Counted from the stretch's first letter, positions 36,300 through 47,516 are shown. The stretch: DNA of 64,000 nt from Diadophis punctatus similis (GCA_023053685.1 JALIGW010000005.1:24084001-24148000); one strand, 5' to 3'. Translations and numbers: made by a program. The notes: generated by a model not told the origin, from the sequence alone.

Positions 36300-36310
36300 T
36301 AAGACCAACA

Positions 36311-36878
36311 CCCCTTCTGTCTAAGAATGATGGAACTGTTCTCTAACATGTCTTAGGGTTGTTTTGAAGGACAAAAGTAGCTATGATACGAAGGCATGGG
36401 TGCTAGAAAAAATAGGAGCCCAAAGATGTTTCTGTAAAACATTGAATATTATTGTAGGTTAGTAGATTTTATTTAATAGATCTTATTTAGTCTTTAATAA
36501 AGGATTTGATTTGATTTGCATATTGTTACTACATAGTGAATCCATTTTGAAGGTCACTATTAAGTTAAGACCTGTAAGAATCAAAGGCTGATTCTACATC
36601 TGTTATCTATAATAGCTTTCATTTTTCCATTGCAATGTTATATAATTTGATCATTGGAAAGTTATATATGCATTTTTATCATACTAATTTAAAAATAACA
36701 TTAAAATGAGCATGACAGTGGTAATCATCTCATGACCCGAGAGTATATTAAAATATTAATGTCTTACATTGGAACTAATCAGTTTCCAACAGCAAGGTAA
36801 AAGTCATGTTTTAAATCTTGTTAAAAAGAACCTTTATATAAACAGAGTGTTTTTTTAAGTAATGCTTTTCAAATAGCT
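36311..36878. other. Unassigned AT-rich sequence
   Basis: No gene found. A TTTAATAAAGGATTTGATTT word near 36490 looks like a poly(A)-signal-bearing repeat tail but is not assignable. Confidence 0.45.
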
Positions 36879-37149
36879 CAGTGTTTCTTAAACTTTTTTT
36901 TCTCTCAGGATCCCACTTTTAAAAATTTTAAAAATTATGGAGGATCTCAAGAGAGTTTTGTTTGTATGAGATATATTTATTTTTACCTTATTAAAAATTA
37001 AAATTAATGTATTCACTGCCACTACTACTTCTCACAATTGTTTGAAGGGATTTAAATCTTATACAAATTTTTTAATATAGGCTGGCAAATGATTTTTTCA
37101 GACCCCTGAAGAACCTCCAGGGATCGTGGGACCACTTTAAGAAACACTG
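36879..37149. mobile_element. Charlie-like hAT remnant
   Basis: The ends are CAGTGTTTCTTAAACTTT and AAAGAAACACTG-type (CTTTAAGAAACACTG), inverted. Inside, AGGATCTCAAGAGAG, TTTTACCTTATTAAAAATTA and GACCCCTGAAGAACCTCC resemble mammalian Charlie-group hAT elements as I remember them. I could not find an 8-bp duplication at the ends, so boundaries may be eroded. Confidence 0.65.
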
Positions 37150-37474
37150 CTAGAGATAACTGTTGAGACTGGATGTTGAATTTGTAAGTGAATACAATCA
37201 TCAGATATTGCTTCTGTTAAAACCAGTCTTTTGGTTGTTTTTGAAATTCAGTGGGTTGGCCCACACCAAACTCAACTTGGCAGATAAGGGGTAGTGTAGC
37301 TGTATCAACATAACTGAAACAGAAGTTTTATTATAAGATTAATTCCGCCGATCACCTGTTACTCCTTATGCAAAATTTCTGTGCAACCACATATATAGGA
37401 TTCAGTGGTTCTTCAGCGATATCTCTGCAGCAAAGCAATCTTGTGCTTGTCAACAGTACAATGAATGCTATGCT
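37150..37474. other. Unassigned sequence
   Basis: No gene or named repeat seen. Confidence 0.5.
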
Positions 37475-37476
37475 TA

Positions 37477-38474
37477 CCGTATTTTTCGGAGTATAAGACG
37501 CACCTTTTTACCCTCAAAAAGAGGGTGAAAACCTGGGTGCGTCTTATACACCGAATGCAGCCCCACCCAGCCACCTCCACCCTTTGGCCTCTGCCTGCCA
37601 GCAATTTACCTCTTTGCAGCAAACAGGGCAAAGCACAAGAAGAGCACAAGAAGAGATAAACTGCCTCCCGACCTACAGCTGACGGAGGCTTGCAAGCCAC
37701 GTGGTAAAATGAAACTGAAACTACAGTGGCTGTGATGAGACATATTGCTGGGAGATAAACTGCTGGCAATATTAGACTGCTAAAATTGCAAGAAGGCAAG
37801 CTAGAGCTGCTGTGGCTCAGCGATAGAGCTCTTGCCTCACAATCAGGAGGTTGTGAGTTCTATCCTAGGTACAGGCAGATTCTGTTAATATGTTATTTTG
37901 TTAAATGTTTGTAGAGTGTTCAAATTATTAGACTTATTTTTTAAAGACTGCTTTATTATTGTTCTAGACAACTTAACAAAATGAAGAAGCTTTTTAAAAT
38001 AAATGCTTGCTCTGAAGAGGCCCAGTGCTATTGTATCTTCGTTTAAATAATAGAGAATAATGTATACTTCCAGAAATTTTAATTAATTTTAACAGCTCTG
38101 TACAAGTATAGTATGAAATGTAACAGTGTCCTGTTTAGTATTAGAGTTAAATCCTGACTTACCTTGGAGTAGATCTATTTAATTAAAAAAAATTAAATTA
38201 AATTTAAAAAAATTTAAATAATTGGGAGGAGTTAGTGTGACTACATTTAAGAAAACTTTCTGGCATAATGTACATTTCTCCAATTCTTTGCTATTTCTAT
38301 GGGTCAAGCACACATGCACAGAAATACACAGCAAACAGTGTATATCATCTGTGTTGTTTGCTGTTTGCTGTTTGGCAAATTGCTTGGAGGCAGAGGCCTT
38401 TTTTCCTTGTTTTCCTCCCCCAAAACTAAGGTGCGTCTTATATTCCGGTGCGTCTTATACTCCGAAAAATACGG
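37477..38474. mobile_element. TA-flanked MITE (CCGTATTTTTCGG family), about 1 kb
   Basis: The left end CCGTATTTTTCGGAGTATAA and right end TATACTCCGAAAAATACGG are exact inverses, with TA on each side (37475-37476, 38475-38476). The better-preserved termini suggest this is the youngest of the three copies. The interior includes a tRNA-like SINE head at 37808 and AT-rich sequence, so much of its extra length compared with the 560-bp copy at 21093 is probably inserted DNA. Confidence 0.85.
37806..37990 (+). mobile_element. tRNA-like SINE head, family distinct from Sauria
   Basis: TGGCTCAGCGA (37813-37823) fits an RNA polymerase III A box and GAGTTCTATCC (37855-37865) a B box. The head folds with a GCTC/GAGC D-arm and a loop CTCACAA, giving a CAC anticodon position like tRNA-Val. 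The acceptor stem does not close, and the sequence runs on into an AT-rich body, so it is a SINE rather than a tRNA gene. The 3' limit is uncertain. Confidence 0.6.
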
Positions 38475-38479
38475 TATAT

Positions 38480-41205
38480 TCAGTGAAACTTAACTTGAAG
38501 TTTAAAATGTTTAATTGGGGACAAATCCTGGTAAACTCCTTTAATGAGTTCATATTTTATTCTAAGGCATAATGTGGTTTGTTTGGTTTTGGCTTAGCGA
38601 ATTGTAGGTAATTGTGGTTTTGAGAACCTTGGTTTTCAGTTGAGAAGTTTGCATGAAGATATAGAGAATTGTGATTTACCTCATAAATTAAGCAACCATT
38701 GCATTGTCAAGTCAGACAAAGAATCTGCTTTTCATTAACTATACGAAATTATTTTGGGAGTTTCAAAACGGACCCTCATCTCTGAAGGCCCTATCTAACC
38801 TGTCAGCCTGAGAAGACCAGTAAGTTGCTGCCTGTTCCTTTCGTTGCAGATTAGAAGAATGCGCTGTTACATTGGGGTTTCCGTATTGGGATATGTCTTT
38901 TTATTCTCTTTTGTTGTTTATTATTTCCTGTTTACTACCCTGTTCACAAGCACATTTTGAGACAAACTTTGGTTTGTTTCCTCTCCAGCACGCATTGCAG
39001 AAGCAATCGATTCACACTTAGCTGAGAAATGCGGTATTTCTGCTGATCTAGTTTTCAGGATGGCGGGTATATAAATGCTGTTACTTTTGCCGTGTTTCTG
39101 TGCAGGAAGATGGATGGGACAGACAACTGGATTTTGTCCTATCTTGTCACTTGCTCCCCCTCCCCCCAGCCAAACAGCTAATCAGTGTGATTGCCATTTC
39201 TCTGTTCTATGGTTGTGCATGTTCATCTTGGGAGTTAGCCTGTTTAGAAGATTATGTTTCTGTGTGTTAAAACAAGACAGCTCTAAAAAAAAAAAAATCA
39301 GGCCACCAATTGTCACAACTACACTAGCAATATAGATGACAGCAAGCACAACCAGAGACCTTTTAAAATAAAAATAAAAAAAAATGCAGACACATGTTCA
39401 CGGATTTTGAAGGGAAGAAAAGATGTGCGCCTACACTCTTTGGAAAAGACAGATGGGTGACAGTCAGCTTTTGTTGAAGACACAGAAAGAAAAGTTTTCT
39501 TAGACGTAGAGAAAGGAAAGCACACAGCAGGGCACCAGTCAGAATTCTAGTAATACAGCAGGGAACAAGTGGCAGGACTGCTTTAAGCCTGATTTCATTA
39601 AATAGATGGGAGATGTCAAGATATGTGAGTGAGGAACCCCAAAGGTATTTATGTTGGAAGGAGGGAAATTAAAAGGATTAAACTAGAGAGAAAGAATGAG
39701 AGGCAGAGAGGCTGTCACTGCTTAGCTATAGTTTCTTTTTGATACTTAAAAGGTTGGTTTGCTAATACTTAGAAGAGCCCCAGGAGGCCTAGGTTAATAA
39801 ATATATGTGCAGACAGATTCAGATTCCTTCTTAAAATCTCTCAAGAGTTGGAGGACAAGTTTAGGAAATGTGTATTTGTTCAGCAAACGTGTGGGTCTGT
39901 GTAGTACATTGTTAACCGTTGTTTTTTAAAAAAAGGATTTTGGTAAAAGATAAGGTTGCTTTGAAGCTTCTTCCCGATTGCATTCTTCCTTGCTACATAT
40001 GCTTTATTGTACATAATATTTTGGAACAGTTTTGCAGAATGCTGACTCTTTTCACGTTTGGTTCTTAAATGTCTTCCTTTTTTTGGCCTTTTTTTAAAGC
40101 AGCCCTCCCAATCTGATGGCCACTAAATGTCCTGGGTTAGAATTACTATGATCTCTCAGCCAAGGAATGGCCAGGTTGGGAAATACTGACTTAGATTATG
40201 CTATATTTGCTCTCTCTCCTGTAGTTGCAGGCAAGCATCTATAGCAATATTTTTTTTAATGAATATAGTCCATGCAGAAAAATATCAGACTGCATTGATA
40301 ACTTTAATTATGAATTCCCTATTTTTCTCAAGTGCCTGCTTCTTTGCAACAGAAGCATAGAAGGCCAGGCCCGTAATAGTCTGTTATACCAGTGATCCAT
40401 GGAATAATGCATCCCCGAGTAGTAACCATTAACTTCCATAGTGCACTGATTTGCGCATTAAAGGGACCCCTTGTAAGTATTTTCTAAAGAAAACTATAAC
40501 TGCTCTATAGGATCCATCATACTTCATTGCTTCAGTAATCTGTGTATTTTGCAGTATGGAGACACAACTAGACTTTTGGCACACAATAAAATGTTATGGC
40601 TGCAGATCAGTTGTTATAGGTTTAGGTTAATAATCTCTGAGCTGTTAGAATCCCAAAATAGTCCTGATACATGAAACTTAAAATTTGCCTGTGCAAAAAT
40701 GTGCACAGTATAGAGCTATCCTATTCAGCCATCGCTTGCTGCAAGCGATATGGTATGCCAAGAGCACAGCAAGACACGAAAGACGCCCTGGTCAACCACT
40801 GCGCCCAGCCCATCTCCAACTGTCTCGACTCTTATCCTGCTATTTGGAGGAAGATGGAATCTGGGAAGAGAGAGTGAGGCTGACTATGCACACATCTCCC
40901 TCACTTTAATCCAATTCACGCACAAGTCTTGACATCCCCCCCCAAGTCCTGCGAAAAGTCCTGTGGCGATGGGCGAGCGACAAAGCAGCTGGTGTGGATA
41001 CATTGGGAGCTGTAGCTGTGGACTTGCACACAGGCGACTCAGGTCTATGATAGATGTTAAGGTCCTCTTCGAATACGATAGACGAACATCATTCAGCCAT
41101 ATGATTGTATTGATTATGTATTTAAGAGGTATGTGTCAGAAAGATTGACCCTTTTAACTGGATATCCCTCCTTCCTAAATAAACTAAGTAACATATACCT
41201 GCAGT
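38480..41205. other. Unassigned sequence with one possible hAT scrap
   Basis: No exon supported. At about 40095-40195 GCCCTCCCAATCTGATGGCC … GGCCAGGTTGGGAAATACTG looks like an old palindromic hAT remnant; weak. A short A-run sits at 39284-39296. Confidence 0.4.
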
Positions 41206-41210
41206 TAAAA

Positions 41211-41249
41211 CACACACATACACATACACATACACATACATATACACAT

Positions 41250-41317
<68 letters not shown>
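41211..41317 (+). repeat. Compound (CACATA)n-(CA)n-(GA)n microsatellite
   Basis: CA/CACATA units (41211-41266) are joined to about 25 GA units (41267-41317). Translated frames are Thr-His and Arg-Glu dipeptides only. Confidence 0.97.
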
Positions 41318-41318
<1 letters not shown>

Positions 41319-41435
41319 AGTAATGTTTGCCTGGTAATTTTCAAATATAAAAGAAATGGACGTTTTCTGGTCTGTAGATTTCATAGAAATGTAATATATT
41401 AAACCGAGAAGCTCAGTTTTCAAGAGTGTTTACAA

Positions 41436-41700
41436 GAGCCAGTTTGGTCTAGTGCAGGGGTCTCCAACCTTGGCAACTTTAAGACTTGTGGACTTCAACT
41501 CCCAAAGTTCCTCAGCCAGCTTTGCTTTGCTGGCTGAGGAACTCTAGGAGTTGAAGTCCACAAGTCTTAAAAGTTGCCAAGGTTGGAGACCCCTGGTCTA
41601 GTGGTTTCATTAACATGGAAACCAGTTGGGTAACTGTGGGCCAGCCACTCTCTCACCAGATTGTTGTTGTGGGGAAAACTGGAGGAGAAATGAGTATGAC
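41436..41700 (+). mobile_element. tRNA-derived SINE split by a hairpin MITE
   Basis: GAGCCAGTTTGGTCTAGTG lies left of the insertion. GTCTAGTGGTTTCATTAAC, GTTGGGTAACTGTGGGCCAG and CCACTCTCTCACCAG lie right of it. The insertion point falls in the A-box region of the tRNA-like head. Confidence 0.75.
41455..41595. mobile_element. hAT-type hairpin MITE, near-perfect palindrome
   Basis: An exact 8-bp duplication GTCTAGTG flanks it (41447-41454, 41596-41603). The two arms, starting CAGGGGTCTCCAACCTTGG, are about 66 nt each with only two mismatched positions and one indel, around the loop TTTGCTTT. It has no coding capacity. Confidence 0.95.
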
Positions 41701-42069
41701 GTATGACCACAATTCAGCCTAAAATTTCCATTGCTAAACAAGACAGTTGTTCAGTGAGTTTTACCCCATTTTACAACCTTTCTTGCCACCGTTGTTAAGT
41801 GAACCACTGCAGTTGTTAAGTTAGTAACATGGCTGTTAAATGAATCCAGCTTCCCCATTGACCTTACTTGTCAGAAGGTTGCAAAAGGTGATCACATGAG
41901 CCCAGGACAATGTCATGAATACATGCCAGGTGCCAAATGCCTGAATTTCACATGACCATGGGGATGTTGCAACAACAGTAAGTGTGAAAAATAGTTATTA
42001 GTCACTTTTTCAGTGCCGTTGTAACTTCAAACAATCATTAAACAAGTGGTATAAGTCAAGAACCACCTG
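41700..42069. mobile_element. TA-flanked MITE copy (GGTAGTCCTCGACTTACAAC family), left end lost
   Basis: It starts within the family at ATGACCACAATTCAGCC, continues through ACAACCTTTCTTGCCACC and AGTTGTTAAGTTAGTAAC, and ends AGTCAAGAACCACCTG followed by TA. The orientation is opposite to the copies at 10938 and 50215. The left terminus is missing where it meets the SINE. Confidence 0.75.
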
Positions 42070-42159
42070 TATTATATATATTCGCTACCTTGAGTTATTT
42101 ATAAGCAGGGTAAAATTTGTAAAGAAAAAAAAAGGCTTTCCTGATCTGAAATACTATAT

Positions 42160-42688
42160 CCGTGGTGGCGAACCTATGGCACGCGTGCCACGCGGAGCCA
42201 TAGCGGCCGGCACGCGAGGGTTGCCCACCGGCAAACCAGAAGTGCGAAAAAACGCACTTCCAGTTTGCCGGTGACCTGTTTTTTGCACTCCGGAGGGTTC
42301 AGGGAAGCTCCCTGAAGCTCCGGAATGCAAAAAACTACAAAACGGACAAACCGGAAGTACACTTTTCCGCACTTCCGGTTTGTCCGTTTTGTAGTTCTTT
42401 GCATTTCGGAGCTTCAGGGAGCTTCCCTGAACCCTTCGGAGTGCAAAAAACAGCTCACCGGCAAACCGGAAGTGCGTTTTTTCGCACTTCCGGTTTGCCC
42501 GTTTCGTCGTCCCAGGCTCCGGTAAGCCTTTGCACGGGTGTGTGTGTGTGTGCGCATGCGCAGGGGGCAGCATGGGGGGGTGTTGTGCGCATGCGTGGGG
42601 GGGAGGGAATGGGTGTGGGCATGCGAGCGCGCGCAAGCGCCCCCCCCCCCTTTTTGGCACGCGAGCCTAAAAAGGTTCGCCACCACTG
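42160..42688. mobile_element. hAT-type element with nested hairpins and NRF1/ETS-like motifs
   Basis: An exact 8-bp duplication TACTATAT flanks it (42152-42159, 42689-42696). The termini are GTGGTGGCGAACCTATGG and AAGGTTCGCCACCACTG. The core 42236-42500 is a hairpin centred near 42363 with arms containing GGTTCAGGGAAGCTCCCTGA and AAACGGACAAACCGGAAGT. Four exact CCGGAAGT cores occur (42351, 42371 inverse, 42466, 42486 inverse). GCGCATGCGC lies at 42552-42561 and GCGCATGCGT at 42587-42596. Confidence 0.95.
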
Positions 42689-42699
42689 TACTATATGGT

Positions 42700-43410
42700 C
42701 ATTAAAAGACAGAAAACAAAAATTAAGAAACTAAAACATGTCTTAAATATATGCCATTCTGACTATCATTTAAAGAGATTATATCCTGAGCAATTCTATT
42801 TATTTTCAATCCTTTTGAGTAAACTGTTGAGCTTCAGGGATATCTTCAATCTCATTGTTGAACAAAGGCAAATTTACTATATGCAAAACATAAATACTGT
42901 CTTCCTTAAACATGCAGAGGAATATTCTAAAGTCAAAATACGTTACTTATATTCTGTGCTGTAGCAAAACGGAGTTGTGTTATCTCACATTTGAATGTAT
43001 GTACGACTGGGGTATTTATTTATTTGCTATGTATTTATGTAACAAAAAGGCTCACGATGGTTAATGCTCAACTTAGACTGATGGATTCATTTCAAAATTT
43101 GAACGCATGTTATGGGGTAGTGCTTTCAAATAAGTATTGTGGTGGCTGTAGTTATTTAAATTAACCTCTACCTTTATTAGGCACACTCCTTAACATTTTA
43201 AAAGAATGTGTTAGGAGAGTGTCATGTCCAGAAATATTTCTATAAATAAAGATTATGCCTGAAGCTATTTCTTTGCCTTGCTAAGTATGCTCGCTTCTCA
43301 TGTCATGTTTGAAATGAACAAAAAGGAAATAAAATAGAATAACATCAGAGATAGCATAAGGTATTTGTAGTCCAGATGTAATATTGTAATATTGTCCAGA
43401 TGTAACTTAA
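42700..43410. other. Unassigned AT-rich sequence
   Basis: No gene or named repeat seen. Confidence 0.5.
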
Positions 43411-43412
43411 AG

Positions 43413-43505
43413 CAGGGGTGTCAAACTCGCAGCCAGATGCGTCACATGCTAGCCATGCCCACCTCCAGTTTAGCGAAAGGGGGAAAGTTGTGATACGTCA
43501 CGTGA
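43413..43505. mobile_element. hAT-type fragment (GGTGTCAAACTC family)
   Basis: It starts CAGGGGTGTCAAACTCGCAG and continues CATGCCCACCTCCAG and GTGATACGTCACGTGACAAC. The right terminus is absent, so it is truncated. It shares its terminus with the element at 2985. Confidence 0.7.
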
Positions 43506-43509
43506 CAAC

Positions 43510-44695
43510 TGAACCTGCAACCCAACAACTTTCCCTAAAAGGGATAGATTAGATGAACACTGGTCTAACAGTTGCTTCTTACAGAGAGAATGTACCACTT
43601 CCTCCTTCAAAGGAGATAGAACCACTCCCCCCCTCAAGGATAAATTTACCACTGTATGAATAAAGCACATAACAACTTGTAGGAGGCTTTGACCACTCCT
43701 ATAGAGGAGTGTGGAAATGATCGTGAACAAGATGCTTAACAGTCTTTAAGAGTACACTAGCTTAGCCTAGGATTGATAAAGGTATGAGGTTCATTAGTTG
43801 CGTAGTGCTGGTAGATCTAATAGGATCACTTTACTGTGGAGTGGTTGGTTGGGAAAGGCAGGCAGCACTAAAATGCCAAAAAAGAAAGAATAGTCTGACC
43901 ATGGCAAAAGACAGATGGCAAAGTTTTCCATCTTCATTTGCCTGCATAATATATTTCATATTATAAAATAACACCTGGTTATTTCAGGTTATCTCTCTGC
44001 AAGAAGCAATTGTTAGTCCCAGTTTTCATCCAATCTTTTCATTCCCTTCTAGGGAATGTTGTTGGGTTGCACCTTCCAAAACTTTGGGTGAAGTATATTT
44101 CAGATCCAAATAAAATATTGAATCAGAAGAAATTGTAGTGCTGCTGAAAACACACTGGATCCACAGTTTGAATGTTTTTTCATTGGTAAAGCAGATATCA
44201 TAATTAGTAAGGGATGTTTCTTTTTTGTTTCTTGCATGAACAATTGAAGCCTATATACTTAACAATCTGATAATAATAGTCTAAGATTAGTAGGTTAATG
44301 AGTATATAATTTATTTATAAATGCATTTGTAGCACTGCTGTTCCTTGACAATTACTGCTTTTTGGTTGACACATTGCATCTGTCATCTGGTAATGATAAT
44401 GAACTCAGGTTGCCTTCAAGTATATTTTTTCTGTTTAACTGGGAATTAGGAAGAAGAGGAATTTCGCCTAAATCTGGCTGGAGATTGTGCTTATTAGGCA
44501 AACAGTTCTTGACTTGTGACGCCGCTGTCAAATGTGAAGAAGCCACAAAGTCCTACTTGTATTATTATACTACTTTATTGTTTCTTATGAATTGTCAATC
44601 ATATTGACATTGGTAATAGTGAAAAACCAAGACTGATAGTAGCATTGAGAAGGAGATACCCTGGACCTTATAGTTCATCATTCAGGAAGTACCCT
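43510..44695. other. Unassigned sequence
   Basis: No gene supported. 43570-43700 contains several ACCACT(C/T) words but no clear repeat unit. Confidence 0.45.
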
Positions 44696-44705
44696 AGGAT
44701 CCTGG

Positions 44706-44924
44706 AGCCGTGGTGGCATAGTGGTTAGAATGCAGAATTGCAGGCTGACTCTGTTCACTGCCAGGAGTTTGATCCTGACCGGCTCAAGGTTGATTCATCC
44801 TTTCAAGGTCAGTAAAATGAGGACCCAGATTGTTGGGGGCAATATGTTGATTCTGTAAACCACTTAGAGAGGGCTGTAAAGCACTGTGAAGCAGTATATA
44901 AATCTAAGTGCTATTGCTATTGCT
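44706..44924 (+). mobile_element. Sauria-type SINE with target duplication
   Basis: The head is AGCCGTGGTGGCATAGTGGT. The body is GGCTCAAGGTTGATTCATCC, ACCCAGATTGTTGGGGGCAA and CCACTTAGAGAGGGCTGTAA, and the tail is ATATAAATCTAAGTGCTATT plus GCTATT repeats. ATCCTGG flanks it (44699-44705, 44925-44931), a 7-bp target duplication. Confidence 0.95.
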
Positions 44925-44934
44925 ATCCTGGCAG

Positions 44935-47165
44935 AAAAAGAAATTTTAGAGCTTATTTAGAGCTCCATCCACATGTCTGTATATAAACGTGAGAGAGAAA
45001 GAGACAAATACATTCTTTCCTTCAACAGGAGATATTATCCTGTAAACCATTTCATACCTAGGAAAGTGAATGGATGTGCCTTTAGTCCTTTTCAGCTGCA
45101 TCTTAAGACAAATTGACTCTGTGTTTGGTATACATTAATAATGAGAGAGAACTGTCTGAATGTAAGTGGCCATGGCTTATCTTTTTGACAGTTCGAAAGT
45201 TCAGCTTTCCTTTCCTCATCACTGAAAGCGGGATAAAAGAGCTTTGACCTTCATTTCAGGAAACAGATAATAGTGCCATGACATTGTTTACAGTTTTTCC
45301 ACGGTTAATCATTTTTGAAAAATTAAAAATGTAATGTGCTGTTTTTGAGATTAACAATGAATGGGCTTTATAGCATTTGGAGATTGGGAAAAGAAAGCCA
45401 CTTGGAACATTGTGGCTCTGCCTTACAGGCGTTTTGCTGGAATCTTTTTATATCTCATGGCTATTTCCTCTTGTCCTTGTTCTTCTACCCTTCTGGTTTT
45501 TTTTTTAAAATGCATAGCATATGGAATGTTGAGGACTGACGATTAATAAATAAAAGTTGATGGAAATTCCTTTCTCCTTCCCCTTCCCCTTCCCCTTTTC
45601 TTTTCCCCAGGCTTGCAAATGTACAGTATCTCATGTAAACTGTCTAGTCCACCCACACTACAGTATTAAATGCCCTCTGATGGCCAAAGAGGCACATGAC
45701 TCTATATATGGTTAATATGGTTATTTTTACTTAATGGCATTTCCTATGGCTCCAGTAAAATTTTGCAGAAAACGCTTTCAAACTTGAAGTGAAGGGAGGC
45801 TTGATACATGTTCAAGACAGATTTGGATTTTCAAGACATTTAATGAAAGATACTTTCGAGACATTTAATGAAAGACAAACAGTTATTTTCGATTTGGGCA
45901 TCTTTGGATACATGTATATAGCACCTTTGTTTTGATGGATATTATTAGGATTTAAATATATTAAAACTCTAATTAATCTCTGGAAACTATCACTTAGGAA
46001 GTTATAGAATGGAATGTCTAATAAGATTTGCCCCCTTTTCCCCATCCTAACTTTAAAATCAGGAAAAAAGATGGTGATTTGGAAAAATTGGAAGGAAGCA
46101 GCTATTGATTTTGGAATAGCTGATTGATGATGACGATGATTATTTTTTTGACACACTGTGTTATGAAATAAATATCAGAGGTAACCTAATGGCTATATTT
46201 GCAACTACAACATTGTATGGACCAGCAACATTCTCAGCTTCTGAGACACTCAAGAGTGATGGTTGTAAGTTGTGGACTACCTGTATTATATTTGATTTAT
46301 GATTTAGATTGTTATTTTGGCTTGGTCAACAAACCATGATAACGCAATAGCTTAGTGATATGTGAATCCATCTATATTAGTATATGTGCATGTGTGAGAT
46401 AGAAAGGGGGAACTAACATCAAGCAAGAAAACTTAATTCCCAATCTTCCACAATTTTTACGAGTTTTCATAGTATGATCCATTGTTGTACACCAAAGTCC
46501 TCCCTCTCCCCGCCTTATTTATTGATGATTAAAGATTCCAGGTGAGTTTTCTGTAACTTTAGAGCTTTTGCAAGGGTCATGTTGAATGCTTCTGTACAAT
46601 TTATTGTATAAGCTAGTAGTTAATTTTTGTGGAAAGTGGAAATGGTATGGCCACGGTTACAAAACCATGTAAGTCCAGGAAATTAAGAAAACATTAGAAA
46701 GAAACTCAAACTCTCTATGCCTTTTCATTTTCTGTATTATAATAGAGAGGAAAAAACAAGGTTTCAAAATTCGTGACCAGCTATCTCAATAGAGTAGAAT
46801 TCTGATCATTCTTGTAGCATCTTTTCTGCCCTAGCCTGCTCAAAGGACTTACAATAAAGTAATATAAATCCATTAGATCTTTTACACTATTTCTGTAGGT
46901 GCTTTAAATGACCTTAACAGTGGCATTGTTTAATGGAAAAACTAATTTGTCATCACTGGATTTTACTTTTTCTTATTTCCTGTCATATTTCATAACAATC
47001 CCTAGGTATATTATTCTTAGGGTGGATTGATTTACAGTTAGCTTTCAAACTAGATAGAATAATTTATCCATAAAGCACCGGCTAAATGCAGTATTTCAAA
47101 GATGAGATCTTGTATAGTTCCTTATTTCTTTTTTTTCTTTTCTGCTTTTCTGCTTAAAACCTGGT
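44935..47165. other. Unassigned sequence with a MITE end scrap
   Basis: No gene seen. 46260-46283 (GGTTGTAAGTTGTGGACTAC then CTG and TA) is a terminal scrap of the TA-flanked family at 10938. A (CCCCTT)n tract lies at about 45575-45598. Confidence 0.5.
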
Positions 47166-47170
47166 GATAA

Positions 47171-47409
47171 GAGCCGAGATGGCGCAGTGGTTAAAAGCAG
47201 CACTGCAACCTATTTCAGCTGACTGCTAGTTCAGCAGTTCAGCTGTTCAAATCTCACTAGGCTCAAGGTTGACTCAGCCTTCCATCCTTCTGAGGTGGGT
47301 AAAATGAGGACTCAGATTGTTGGGGTCAATATGCTGAACTCTGTAAAGCGCTTAGAGAGGGCTGTAAAGCACTATGAAGCGGTATATAAGTCTAAGTGCT
47401 ATTGCTATA
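47171..47409 (+). mobile_element. Sauria-type SINE
   Basis: The head is GAGATGGCGCAGTGGTTAAA with the B-box region AGCTGTTCAAATCTCAC. The body is TCAAGGTTGACTCAGCCTTC, CTCAGATTGTTGGGGTCAA and GCGCTTAGAGAGGGCTGTAA, with tail TATATAAGTCTAAGTGCTAT. Full length. Confidence 0.95.
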
Positions 47410-47516
47410 ATAAGTCTCCTTACGAGTGAAAGATGAAAACATGCAGTTTTCCCCCTAAAATGACTAATAATTTTGCTTCCTATGTTGTTATATAAATATC
47501 ACAATGTGCTTATGTT

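Larger units (their letters stand above)
33722..36310 (+). mobile_element. DIRS-like retrotransposon, internally deleted
   Basis: The element has inverted termini: 33747-33856 is the reverse complement of 36167-36276 with few differences. A more diverged outer extension carries the match to 33722 and 36299. Next to the right terminus, 36019-36059 is the reverse complement of 36259-36299 at 39 of 41 positions, the position and layout of the internal complementary region of DIRS elements. Between the termini is a degenerate gag. There is no reverse transcriptase, RNase H, methyltransferase or tyrosine recombinase, so this is a deletion derivative. The gag frame enters the complementary region at about 36019, which marks the likely deletion joint. 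Confidence 0.7.

Noticed and set aside
37808..37878. tRNA-Val gene
   Set aside because: The acceptor stem does not pair, the T-arm is irregular, and the sequence continues into an AT-rich body within a MITE, so a SINE is the better explanation.
40671..40948. Three overlapping frames with plausible composition
   Set aside because: They lie in three frames of the same GC-richer patch, which suggests composition rather than coding. No family recognised.
43510..43740. Possible tandem repeat of ACCACT words
   Set aside because: No constant unit length or consistent flanks.
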